A DNA stretch of 64,000 bases from Margaritispora aquatica (lineage: Eukaryota > Ascomycota > Leotiomycetes > Helotiales > Discinellaceae), in the NCBI GenBank assembly GCA_007644065.1, contig VJWN01000007.1, forward strand, positions 1,426,001 through 1,490,000. Direction: 5' to 3'. Positions 1 to 11,750 of this stretch are shown piece after piece; within the stretch, counting starts at the first letter, position 1; each line of letters begins with the position of its first letter. The position numbers were made by a program, and so were the translations under genes. Under the pieces are notes generated by a model that had not been told where the DNA came from, did not search any database, and was given only the letters and a program-made list of their open reading frames with translations.

Positions 1-3000
1 CTCTGCCAGCTCTAGCAGTTCCCAGTTTAACGTAATGGAAGCATCATTGCAGAACATCTCAACAGTGGTGGTTTGGGCGAGTCGCTCTACGACTTGAGGA
101 TCGAGTTCGACACTAGACGAGCTCCGAACTTCGATTGCTGCAGTGACTTCGGAAAACGTAATCTCATTTTCCTTTGGTCCGGGGTCAAGTACAAGTCTAA
201 TGTCCTCAGTTCGGAAAGACATCTTTATGGGGCGAGAACCTGAAGCAGAGACATGTGGCTCGGACTCTAATGCAGTTCCATATACTTTTTTCATCACAAG
301 ACATCCATTGATGTTGCTAAGATCCCAGCTTCGCCAAAGGGATAAGCTTGCTTGAACACGCTGCCGAGCATCTAGAGGCACAGTCTCGGTATTGTTCAAG
401 CATCGTATCGTGATATCTCTCTGGGTCGATGGATCTAAACTCGCAAACATGTGGTGAAGTCGAGTCACTATCTTCCATGAATCACTTGTCCTAAGATGAT
501 CTGTCGCAGAACGCAATACATAAGATGGCCGAGTCAAAAATAGAGGATCGGCCACTTTCTGTCCTGCAGTCGCAACTAAAAAGATAAACAGCTCCAAACG
601 ATTGTGCTGCTGCCTCAACTGAGAAGAGAACATCTCAGCCAGGTCGCTGCCAAGTACTTCTGTGCGGTGTAGTAGTGAAGCGAGGTATTCGATCTTGTTG
701 CTGGCTGTAGCTATCTCCAGGCACTTGAATGTAAGATTCAAAGAACTTTCATCACCAGATACTACCCAAAACACAATGTCTTCTATGACTCCATTGATAG
801 CAGCTTGAGTGTCGTTCATGTCCGAATATCGTTCCTTTGCTGAAAATGTTGCCGAAACTAATGATACATGAACTGCCGACGACTCACGAACACCTTCGGT
901 TTCCGGATTTGATAGAGCGGTCTCTGACCTCAGTGTGACACTGATGCCGGTAACAGAAATATCGTACTGGTCATGTGTATCTTGTCTAATATTGTGCGAT
1001 ACTGAACTGACAGAGGAGTTCACGAAACGGAGATTGACGGCAGAAGTACGAGCACAAAAGTCGATCACTTGGCCCTTTGGAATTTTCTGCCGATTGAGGT
1101 CAAATATGTCATTCATGCAGTCAATTTGCAACACATCCAGCAAGTCGTCAGGTTCAACTGCTTGAATGGCGCCAAGCAAGTCAGAGACAGCACGAACTGC
1201 ATTTGGTTTGAAAACTCCACGAACTCCGCTGGGTGATTCAAGCATGAAGCTTATGTGTGTAGAGCCTTCCGCGACTCTATCTTGAGGTACATCTTGAAGT
1301 CCAACCTTGATGTTCCTCATAAAATTAGGAGAGGTTTGAGTGATATCAGGGAGATCCTCTGGATCAGGCTCTACACCCTCAAGGGGAAAATAAGGCGATA
1401 TGTAAGAGCTGGAGAAGGTGACCGACGATGGTGGCATACTACGATGCTCCCCCACAGCGCTGTAGAATGATGATTGATGTCCCGATGAAGCTGAAGCATC
1501 TCTCAGTGGTGTCCGCCGCCCTGGTCCAGCATTTGTCTGTAAACTTCGAGACCGTGAATTGAGCCTTTGCGTATCTCGTGCTCTGAGGGAACTATGTGGA
1601 CGAACGATGCTTGCGTCGCTCTGGCTTGAAGCAGATATAGACAGAAATGAGCTCTTGTGCCGAAGAGATACATCCCTTGCATCTGTACTGGATCCTTTTG
1701 ATCGTATCGACTTAAGGTCGAGGACAGCTGACGAGACAGGCAACGGTAGTGGTGGGATGGATTGCGCGGGTGGGTCCACATCTACTAGCATACTAGCATC
1801 CAGAAGATGAGGATGTAAAAGAAAATCAGCTCGATGGGTTCTCTGATCATGCATTTTGATGTGTTCTTGCTGCAGCTGACGATTTTCTGAAAAGTCCAAC
1901 GCTCTCTGTATCATGGTGAAGGACAGTGAAGTCTGAATAAATGCGTGTGTTTCAACAGGATGCTGAGTTCTAGAGCGGTGCCTGGATGCCGATTCTGCGT
2001 CCACACAAGCTAAATGTAAGTCCGGTATCTGGAGTTTAAGCTTCTTGGAGTAATGCGAGCCAGCCCAATCATTGAATGCGACGGAGATGGTGGTGGTAGC
2101 AAAGAGAAAGGCGGCGTCATCTACATGCAGCCAAACTCGCACAGATTCTACTGATGCTCGTAGAAAAGTAACATCATGAAGAACTAGCTCAGCCATCATT
2201 GGTAGGGCGTTCTCGTCATCGTCAAAGCTGAAAGCAAAAGCTCTGGCTCCACCTGCCAATCGAGCAAAGAACTCCATTGAACACTCGCCACTTACTGCAC
2301 CTACAGAGAAATCCCAGTTACAGATGTAAGTCGGCTCTGTAGGGGGCAGACCAAACAAACGATTTCCAGAAGCAGTTATACCATCTATGAAAAGCTGAGT
2401 GCTAGATGTTGTGCTGATTGGACTCATGTCACCTTCTTCTTCGCTTCCGTGGGAAAATGCCAGAGTACTCAAAACAACATCTAAATCCATGTAATAATTG
2501 GTAAACCTCAAGTCGGCAGCTATCGTCGAAATTTCAATGCGGATATGCTTCTGGCAAGAATAAAGATTTGTTGGAAGCATGATGCTTGATTCATCTGCTG
2601 TGACTGTGAGTATAACATCGAGGTCGTTAGACTTTCTGTATGGTGGATGTTGGGTCAACATTTCAGCTTCATCATTTGTCCTGATACGTAGAGTATCTTG
2701 GTACTCTTCGAGAGTTTTGAAGCGTATATCATCACCGAAATAGTTGTCTTTGATCTTGAGGAAGTACCTGATGACAAACCCATAAATTTGGGCGGAAAGG
2801 ATACCTCCATGTACATTAAGTAGCAAGGTATCGGTATTGCTAGTTGATGTTGTTGCACAATATTGATACGACCCATCAATTTTGAGAGACTGCAGAGTCG
2901 CTATCTGTGTTTTGTGCAAAAATGTTGCTTGTGTATTCCAGGGGGGCACATGTAGGTTCAATCCTCCATTGCTGGCTGTTACTTTGAATGGTATCTCATT

Positions 3001-5423
3001 GAGAAATGGTCTATAGTTGTTCAATGGGATGCATATATCAGCGTCAAGAACACATCCGAAGACGATAATATACGTGTTGTCCTCAAAGTCGGATGGATTG
3101 TTGATGATATTGGCGTCATTGACGTTAAGGTATATCTTGAAGTCGGCAAGATGTAAATTGATCATATATTGAAAAGGGCAGAATGTCAGATATTCAGGAG
3201 GAGGGCCGGTTGACCAGTCATCGACAAGGTCAATGATCAAGAAAACATGCTCTCGTAAAATGAATAATTGGAGTCCTGTACTTGAAATATCAAACTTCCA
3301 TGTCCGATGGCCGTTCCATTTGAGTGGATTTGACAGATCACAGACAATTCGATTTTCAACGGATTTCCAAAGTAACCCATGATTCACACTGGTTGTGACT
3401 TCTAGGCTTGGGAGGTCAAGTTCGAGTTTGTTCGAATATCCAGCCGGGCCAGCCACCATGTCCATTACGTAGCTAATTGTAGCATTGGGACCAATTTTGA
3501 TATCAATCCAGCCAAATGGCCGAACCTCAGGACCTGGATTACCTTTATCGACCTTTCTTTTGCGGCCGTTCTTGATGTTCTTCTTACTTCCGCCTGTCTT
3601 TATGCCAATTGTGTCTGCCTGCTTGGCCCATTTCCAATTCTTAGATTCCTCCCGGATGGGTACACGAAGTGTTGTCTCGTCGTCAAATTCAATGTAAAGT
3701 TTAAATTCAACTGGAACTCTGTACTGTCCTGGCATGAGGCTTGGGCTGCATATTACATCCTTACATAGGCTAGGGAAGAAAACACGTTGGAGATCGGCTC
3801 TTTGCCTATCCGCCCAAGGACCATAGTTGATATTTGAGCCCTTGAAAGAAAGCTTGATACCCCATTCGGGTGGAGCATCACCATTTATGTTGTTAAACTC
3901 ACTGTCCTTTCTTTTATTGAGTCGTGTTCGGTCTGGAACGATGCCTGCAACATCCCAATAGAAGCTCATGGTTGCAGTTGAACAGTCCGCTATCGTCGTT
4001 ACAGTAGCATACTCAACACTGGACCATCTCGCTCTGTCATCTTTCTCGTTTTCGTCCAGATAGCGGGAGAGCCCTTGCCAACTACTCCCATTGACAGTGT
4101 CATGAGCATCTGAGCCATTCAATGATGAAGAAAATGACTCCACAGAACTCCTGAATGCAGGAACAACATCCTGCAACGCATGCCATATCCGACGACGCTG
4201 ACGCTGTATGAATGAATGAGTATGTGCATGCTGGGTTGTCACCTTTGGGTTCTCAACTTCGCCAGTCTTCATTCTGGACGCTGCAGCAGTTTGGTCTTCC
4301 TTATAATCATCGTTGGGCTTCATTTGGACAACAGGATGCTCAAATTGGAAGTTTATAAGTTGTCTGTAGGGATCTAATTCTGTTGAGTCGGATGCGTTGA
4401 TCTCCCCACTTGCACTCTCCATTTTGACGATAAGTACGCTTTTGGTATTCTCGTTGCCCATTACGACGGCGGCTTTAGTACAATGAACCTGGATCGGCAG
4501 GAATCGCAGTATAAATGAAACTGGTTGATCTTTACTACCATTCTCGCCAACTTCTGCCTGAGGAGCTGGTGATGATTTTTGGCGTTTATTACTCTCCGCC
4601 TGTGTATCATAGTCGCTCTTCTCGCCCCAAGGTGAATAAGGCCGGGAATCGTTTGGTGCCTTCTCTGATTCAAGATCGGAAATAGGACCCCCTCGCTTTC
4701 TCATATCTCCCGTCAAATCGTGGTCTGGATTGCTTGTCTTTCGAGCAACATCAGAGTCCTTTCTCAGTAGACCTCCGAGAACCGCATCGTAAGCTACACT
4801 CCTATTATAGACAAACCATTCTACACCCTTGACATTCACCTGGAGCCGACATGGAAGGTCTTTAGATCGTTGGATTCCTCCCGCTTCTCCTTCGTCGACT
4901 GCTGCATCATGGCTTTCCGTCTCATCCTCAAGGTTTCGGGTGGACTCTGTTGATAGCTTCTTTGTCCTCGATCGGCGACCCCCTCCCAGATCTATTTCGC
5001 GTACATTTCGTGCCCAGTAGACCCATGTTATATACCCATTATGAATCAAAATCGTCTCGTTATTCCCGTGGTATTTGACACCTCTGAAGAATATTCTACC
5101 GGCCAAGAGTGATATTTGCAAAGACTGAATGTCAACATAGACCCTGTACTTGTGCCAAGTCCAGGCTCGAATTCCGTATGATACTAGGGTTGCGAAAACT
5201 CGATTGAAGTAGAAGAGGAAGAACAGTGCTCTGCAAGTAATCAATAAATGTCTGGAGATTTCGAGTTGGGGCGCATCCTACACAATACCGCAGACAACCA
5301 ATTCAATGAGAAACACCCTAGCTCCGTCAGTCGCTGCAGTGCAGATGAACGCAGATATAAATACCAATTAAAAAACACATTCGGCCTCAATGGAGTGCTC
5401 GTCAGCCCTCCACTGCTCGACAT
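1..5423 (-). CDS. CSF1: Csf1-type bridge-like lipid transfer protein (5' part, runs off the left edge)
   Basis: Very large VPS13-like 'bridge' protein of the Csf1/BLTP1 (Tweek) family, which anchors in the ER and channels lipids to other membranes (family knowledge). Only about the first 1,760 residues are visible. Exons: 5423..5365, 5317..5289 and 5228..<1; the last is one uninterrupted frame to the window edge. Splicing yields a short N-terminus, then FNWVFLIEL and a membrane segment ending FFLFYFNR, followed by a stretch (GRIFFRGVKYHGNNETI, HNGYITW) typical of the Csf1 N-terminus. Near 3,840-3,780 the frame reads NYGPWADRQRADLQRVFFP, a signature conserved in Csf1 proteins. The start at 5423 is the ATG that feeds the FNW motif. 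Exon 2 is only 29 nt. It is divergent from the DUF300 gene, with about 600 bp between starts. Family call is strong; the two 5' introns (47 and 60 nt) are inferred from frame and splice consensus. Confidence 0.9.
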
Positions 5424-6019
5424 TCTTGTGCCAGACAATCTTTTTGCTAGGGTAGCTCTTTGCTCATGATGGCCTGCGAATTAAGCTTCCTCTGGTTGAG
5501 CTAGTACACAAAAAACATTTGGAACAGAGTTTGTGCAAAGAGGTGAAAGAAATAGGCATAGATTGAGTTTGTCTTTCAATGACGAAAGGTACCCTATGGA
5601 ACAAAGATCAGATGAAACTGAGCGCAAGTACTGGGGCATGTACAGTACCGTAAGGTATTTTGAACCAACTACAAATACGTACGCCTAACCTTGTCAGTCC
5701 CCCACACCGTCCACGCACCTGCTTCACATTTGCGGCACCTTCCTTGTGATCGTCAACAGCTTGGAAGCGGTCAGAGAAGGCAGTATTTGGTCGAAAGCAA
5801 CAGCAACCTTGATTTGGATATTGGTTTGCATGATTCAAGTTACGTCGTTTTGAGAAATATCTTCATGACATTTGCAGAGCTGGAGTTGATAGGGGAAGCT
5901 GATTTTTTTGCTTTCGTTGCCTGATTTCTGACGATTGATCCCCAAAACATCCCTTTTGTTGATTATCTTCAAACGCGTCATTCGAAAAGCATTTCAACAC
6001 AACACTACCTACAATTAAG
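5424..6019. promoter_or_regulatory. Divergent intergenic region between CSF1 and the DUF300 gene
   Basis: About 600 bp separate the two start codons, so both 5' UTRs and promoters must lie here. I see AT-rich stretches but no clear TATA box or recognisable operator. Short open frames inside it are not conserved-looking. Confidence 0.4.
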
Positions 6020-8323
6020 ATGTTTGTTGATGGCTTGTCTGGAGGAACTGGGAAAAAGTTGACGCATGCCACCATCCTAGTTGCTGGTGTTGCATCCCTC
6101 GTTGCATCTCTCTTATCTATTGTGTAAGTTAGTGCAATACTAAAGTTGGGTCAACTGCTAATGCTTCAAATCACAGCTCAATATGGCTTCAGACGTATGC
6201 ATATCATCTCTGCAGACAGTTGCCCTGCTTACACAACACAGGAAAAACTATCGCAAGCCCCTACTTCAAAGATATGTCATACGAATCTTGCTCATGTATT
6301 TCTATCTCTGCTAGATTTATTCTCGAAATAGTAACTAATTTGTTCGAGGGTGCCTATTTACTCCGTATCCTCGTGGTCGAGCATTGTTTCACTGAGGGCG
6401 GCCATGTTCGTGGATCCTATTCGTGACATCTATGAGGTAAATCATGTTCAATGCTGCTTAGGATAGTAACTGATATCTTTCAAGGCTTTTACAATCTATA
6501 CATTCTTCCAACTCTTGATCAATTTCATTGGAGGCGAAAGAGCCTTGATAATATTGATGCATGGTCGGGAACCTGTACAACACCTATGGCCCATGAATTA
6601 TTGCCTTCCAAAAGCCGACATATCTGATCCGCATACATTTCTAGCGATAAAGCGTGGTATTCTGCAATACGCATGGCTCAAGCCAGTGTTGGGCCTAGCT
6701 TCAGTTATCATGAAAGCCACAGGGACTTACAAGGAGGGATATCTTGGCCTTTCATCAGGATATATGTGGAGTGGAATTGCATATAACTTGAGCGTTACCA
6801 TCAGTCTCTACTCGCTCGGCATGTTCTGGGTCATCATGTCGAAGGATTTGCAACCTTTCCGCCCCGTACCAAAGTTCTTGTGTATCAAGTTGATCATCTT
6901 TGCATCTTATTGGCAAGGATTTATGCTCTCTATCCTGGTTTATTTTGGCGCAATTCCAGATAATGTGGCGGGATACACACCAGATAACTTGGCAGTTGCC
7001 ATTCAAGATGCGCTGATCTGTATTGAGATGCCCATTTTCGCGGTTGGTCACTGGTATGCATTCTCCTGGCATGATTATGCCGATGTGACTATTTCGGCTG
7101 CAAGAATGCCTGTCAAATATGCCATAAGGGATGCTTTTGGCGTGCGAGATCTTATTGAGGATACCAAGGAAACTTTTAGTGGCAACAAGTACGAATATCG
7201 CCTCTTTGATACTGGAGATAATGTGCTTGCACATGAAGAATCATCTTCTCGGGTGGCAAGAATGATGGAAGGCATGCGCTATGAGCGCGGCGGTAAGGGC
7301 AAGTATTGGATTCCCAAACCAGGTGAGGCCAGTGCAAGAACCCCTCTATTAAGCAATGGGGGGACAAGCAGCGCCCGGAGTGCCTCGCCACTCAACTCGC
7401 CATCGCCGCAACACAGCCAACACATGGGATTCGGTGACGGAGCTCTGGACAGTTCAGGGCTCGATCCGAGCGAGGAACGGTTGTATGAAAGAGCACGGAA
7501 ACTTGAGTATGGAGATTGGAATGTAAGTTCGTTAAATTATAATGCCAATGCACTGCTAAGAAATTTACAGTACCCTGTTATCACTGCGCATGAAGCTTCA
7601 AGAGAACGGTGGCTCAATTCGTCTCCTGGCTTGATAACGACTTCCGCGAATAGGAATCTACTACAGCCCACGCGAGATAACGAAATTAGGAGGGAGAGCA
7701 ACATACGTCAGACGGTCCACGAGGTTACCAAAAAATCAAGAAGTAAACATAATTCTTCGGATAAAAGCAGCTCCAAGGGTAAACAAAAGAGCCAAGGGAA
7801 TGGTGAGGAAGGTCGCGCGCCTGCTATGAAAGGCATGCTGCGTCACCACTCGTCTGGTTCAAGCTCAGTGAAATCAGACAGGAGTCAGCTAGTCGATCTC
7901 ATTGTCGAAGACACGGTTGCTGAGGATGTAGAGAGGGTGCGAGCAAGGAAAGAAGGAAGTGCTGGTTGGAACGAAACGGAACCAAAACGATTTGTGTAAG
8001 ATAACTGCCCTCAACATTCGCCGACTCCCATATTGATTTTACATAGAAGGACTTACGGTGAGGACACCGGTGAGGATATCAGAGAGGGTTTCGAACCATC
8101 CGACGACGTGGCACATGTTAATCCAAAGGATGATGAGGAAGAAAACCAATTTCAGGTTGGAGATGATGATGAAAATGCAAAGGATTCGGAGGAGTCGCGT
8201 CATTGGAAAGAGGCCAGTGAGCCGGAAGTGCTTTTAAAACCAAAGTACGGGCTAGATGGTGAAGCTTTCGAAAATGTCTGGGGAAGTGGAGACTCGTCAC
8301 ATCCAGCGCCCGAAAACCCCTAA
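6020..8323 (+). CDS. DUF300 / organic solute transporter Ost-alpha family membrane protein (TMEM184-like)
   Basis: Multi-pass membrane protein of the Ost-alpha/TMEM184 (DUF300) family; fungal members are linked to vacuolar and endomembrane function, and the substrate is unknown. Seven exons: 6020-6123, 6177-6194, 6242-6295, 6349-6436, 6485-7522, 7571-7995, 8047-8323, giving 667 aa. All junction phases agree. The spliced protein starts with a hydrophobic helix (ILVAGVASLVASLLSIV), then carries family signatures WLQTKNYRKPLLQRY, FVDPIRDIYE, FINFIGGERALI and VKYAIRDAFGVRDLIEDTKETF. The C-terminal third is polar, Ser-rich and probably cytosolic. Exon 2 is an 18-nt microexon. Intron 5 (7523-7570) is 48 nt, a multiple of three with no stop, so retained and spliced forms would both be in frame. 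The start ATG follows a plausible leader. Family assignment is secure; transport activity is not shown. Confidence 0.9.
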
Positions 8324-9834
8324 CTACGAGTTGTCGCATTTCAATCATCGAGTAATTAATGCAATGGAATTTCGATCGCATGGCGGAGGCGTTATGGGCT
8401 ATGGGTTGTGTGCCTCAGGGTGAGATATGTACTGTATAGAAGTAGGGTTAAGGATGTGAGATAGATCTTGAGGAATTAATTTGAGAGGTTGACTTTAATA
8501 AGAAGTTACAGCCACCTCAAGGTTGACTAAATTGCGCTATAAAATATTCCATTTATGCCAATTTCTATATTTCTATATAGGTCCTGTTTTTTCTAGTTAG
8601 ACCTTCTCCGTTTGTGCTGATGCACCTGATTGTTTTTTGATGCGGAGAAAGGAACGCTGGGACGATGGGGGAATCCCTATTCGTCAGTTCTAGCTTAAAT
8701 GGAGCACCCAGAGCCTTCAAAGGCGGTAATTGGTGGAGGTTTGTGCAAACGAGAACAAGTGAACGGGTGACAACGATTTAAACCTTCTCGGCTTTGTGCT
8801 GGGCAGGGCAGGACAGGGCAGGCTTGTCGGGCAACTGCCCCTCTTGCCGAAGTCGTAATGTCAGGTAAACGTACGTTGACAATATAAATCTGTCTCTGCT
8901 GGCATTTTTACAAACACACAGGAATACCTCTCCAAAAGGTTTCTAACATAGGCCACTTGAAAACCTATCTCCTCGAAAAACATTTTCCATGTCTATTTGT
9001 CCCTTCCTTTTGCTGGTGAAGGTCTTGCTGGTCAACAGTTGGAAGCGAGGGCTTCAACATCAAATATGCCCTTCGAAGCTCTCAACAATTCTATCGCCTC
9101 GATATCAAGCTGCCTCTTACTCACGAATACTGTGCTGTACATCTGGTAACCAACCATATTAAGGCTATGCGACGACACTCTTCGACCATCTCGAATCACA
9201 GACTCACGTTGACACTGGTCTACGCCATTTGCACGATGTATTTTTTGTCTTGCACGGAAGAGAAAGAGAGAAAGAGAGAAGAAACAGCAGATACCCAGCC
9301 TTCACCACAACTCTGCGGATACTTGAAAAGTGCTCTTTTGTGCGGAGATACACTAAAGCATAAAAAGTGCTGTTCTACATCTACGTGTACGTGTATAGTC
9401 ATTTACGTATCTGAACTTCCGAGTAACCTCCAACGACATTGAAATCTGCTGACTGCGAGGATTTCTATATATGCTGAGAGACTTCTCGATTGAAAACTCC
9501 ACGTTTTATACCACTGAAAACAACAAAGCACCGATCCCTAAGGATTTGACCGGCCATATGATCTTGCCCGCAAGTTGAATGGCCTAGGCTATGTCGGTAT
9601 TAGGTATCGTACAATACCAACAGACGACCAAGCCAATACCAATTCGATGGCAAGTCATAATCAACGATCGAAAGAAAAGTTAAGATGGGGTCATCAATGC
9701 CATTGCCCGATTGTTTGGCGAGCTTGAAAAGCAAAATTAACTAAAAAGCACAAGTGTGCCATACGGATCCTCATCTTCATCTTCATCCTTGTTACTGGAT
9801 TCTATCAGATTGTCCAATTTTTTTCTCGTTGCAC
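8324..9834. other. Intergenic, no gene recognised
   Basis: About 1.5 kb between two converging genes, so it holds both 3' ends. Contains a short imperfect GGCAGGGCAGGACAGGGCAG repeat near 8803-8825. The 91-codon open frame at 9167-9442 is Cys/Thr-rich with no family resemblance and is not called. Confidence 0.4.
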
Positions 9835-11750
9835 TTATCGCGTGGAGCGAGATTTTCTACCAATGCAAACGTAGAGCGGAAAGTAAGCCTAGATCTTTAG
9901 CAACGTTTAAGCTTCAAGCATGGTAGTCATACCTTGAAAGCGGGATTGTCTGCCTCCTGTCTGGCTTGTGCGACAAGCAATTGCACATCTGCTATACTCA
10001 TGCTATTTCATCATCTTTAGAAATTGTACTTAACGAAGTGGGCAGGTTGTTTCTCACCCAAGTCTTTCAGTGAAAGGATAGATTGCCAGTGAGGATAAGA
10101 ATCTTTGGACGTTATCCCTGTTGATTGCCCCAATATCTCTGCTTCTCTGGTCTGTTAATGACGTATAGTCAGCACAGTGGAGTGTCTTTGGGTTGAGGAG
10201 CAGACTGACCGTTGCCCCAAGCACACGTAGGAAGTGGTATCATTCTGGTTTCGACCTACGAATTTCAGCTAAAAGACTGCGACAAAAAATACATGAGATT
10301 CAGAATACTCGTAACACGAGTACATCGCTCATCTTGTGACCAAAGATCGAGCTTTTGGCCCCGGATAAGAGCGACGACAGGATGAGAAGTTGAAAATTAG
10401 CTCACATCGACAAATCCCGCATTTTGCATCATGCTTTGGAGGCGAAGTGGAGCACGGATATCTTTCAATCCTTCCATACTTTCAAGATATCTAGCACTCC
10501 ATTGACTCAATGCATGATCTGTGTTTCTTGTTAGTTGATGGTTCTAATTTGACTTCAAATGCTTCGCTCACCGCTCATCAAAGATCCATTATCAGATTGT
10601 GCTGTATAGTGAAGCTCTACAAGCTGACACCATCCACCTGGGCGAATGACGCGCAGAATGTCCCGGATATAGTGTGTCCACCTGTTCACATGCACCCCGC
10701 ACGCAACCATCTGCGAATGGACAAGGTCGAAGTTGTGTGCTTGGAAAGTGAACCTGCCTTCGCGTCAACAGCTGCGAGACTTATGCTGGCTTGGAAGTCC
10801 TTGCCTGCGATTCAAGTCATCGACCTGGAGATATAAATTTTCGGGGATATCGTCTGGTTTCATGGAAGGGTTGATATCGATACCAATAACCTATTACACG
10901 GCAGCCGTTAGTTGAATATGAGGTTGACGTTTCACCGGGGCTACTCGGTACTGTCCACTACCTCCATTCAAAACTACCAACTGCGTTCATATTACATATC
11001 TACAGACTGGGCAAGAACAGTCTGCGTGACGAGAAGCAACGAAATTGCTTACCTCGCATCTTGGAAATTTCTCAGCAACAGCTAAAGCCCATGAGGCAGT
11101 GCCAAAACCACAATCTAGCACACGTCGTGGTCTCGTTATTGGTGGGAATATCAATCTTCCCTCAAAGACCGTATTTAAGACGTTGTCGACAATAAGGTGT
11201 CTTTCAACTTCTTCCTTCCTAGTTGTTAACTATACTCATGTAGCAATCCCTCTAGCGAACTACTACCTCGTCAATGGGCTCAAAGTATGTCTGTGATGTT
11301 AGCTTCCATCTTTTATGTCTGCGAGAGATAACAAAACTTTTTATGAGCGGTGCTTGGCAAGGACCTTGCAATGCCGATACGTTCCAATGGATGTAAAGTT
11401 ATCGCAGGACTTCTGCGACCTGGAGTGTACGAGGGAGTGTTGACTTACCTGATTTACAATTGCGTATGACTGGTACAGCCTATGGTGATAGACCTCAGTC
11501 TGCAAGATGCTGTTGTCAACTGCATCCTAGAAAACACATGTAAGCATACTTCGAATTCTGCACAAGGATCCATATCCAGTCCTTCTCATGCAAACTCTCA
11601 ACCATTGTGGGTGGAAATCGCCTAGTGGCATAGAGTATTGGGAAACAGGTATGCGAATTAAGCTTACCGTATCTTGTTCAGGATGGCTGTTCGTTTTAGC
11701 TGCTTTGTTCCACTGCTATGTACACAAAGCGAAAGAACTCACCTTGCCAT
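9835..11750 (-). CDS. Class I SAM-dependent methyltransferase (LaeA/TAM-like), 5' end unresolved
   Basis: Small-molecule or regulatory SAM methyltransferase of the fungal LaeA-like type. Ten exons are supported, in transcript order: 11526..11449, 11290..11267, 11214..11053, 10890..10805, 10753..10572, 10518..10406, 10255..10210, 10151..10058, 10002..9933, 9888..9835. Together they encode 302 residues plus stop with consistent phases. Motif I reads RRVLDCGFGTASWALAVAEKFP, followed by VIGIDINPS (acidic end of beta-2), NFDLVHSQM (motif II) and VIRPGGWCQLVE (motif III). Exon 11290..11267 is only 24 nt. The 10804..10754 intron uses a GC donor (AG/GCAAGG). Upstream of 11526 at least one more exon is needed; an ATGGCAAG/GTGAG at 11750 is a candidate start, but I could not fix the splicing. 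The substrate is unknown, and no biosynthetic cluster genes are adjacent. Confidence 0.82.

Noticed and set aside
9835..11750. Idea that the methyltransferase marks a secondary-metabolite cluster
   Set aside because: No polyketide synthase, NRPS, terpene, P450 or transporter genes lie nearby; neighbours are housekeeping genes.
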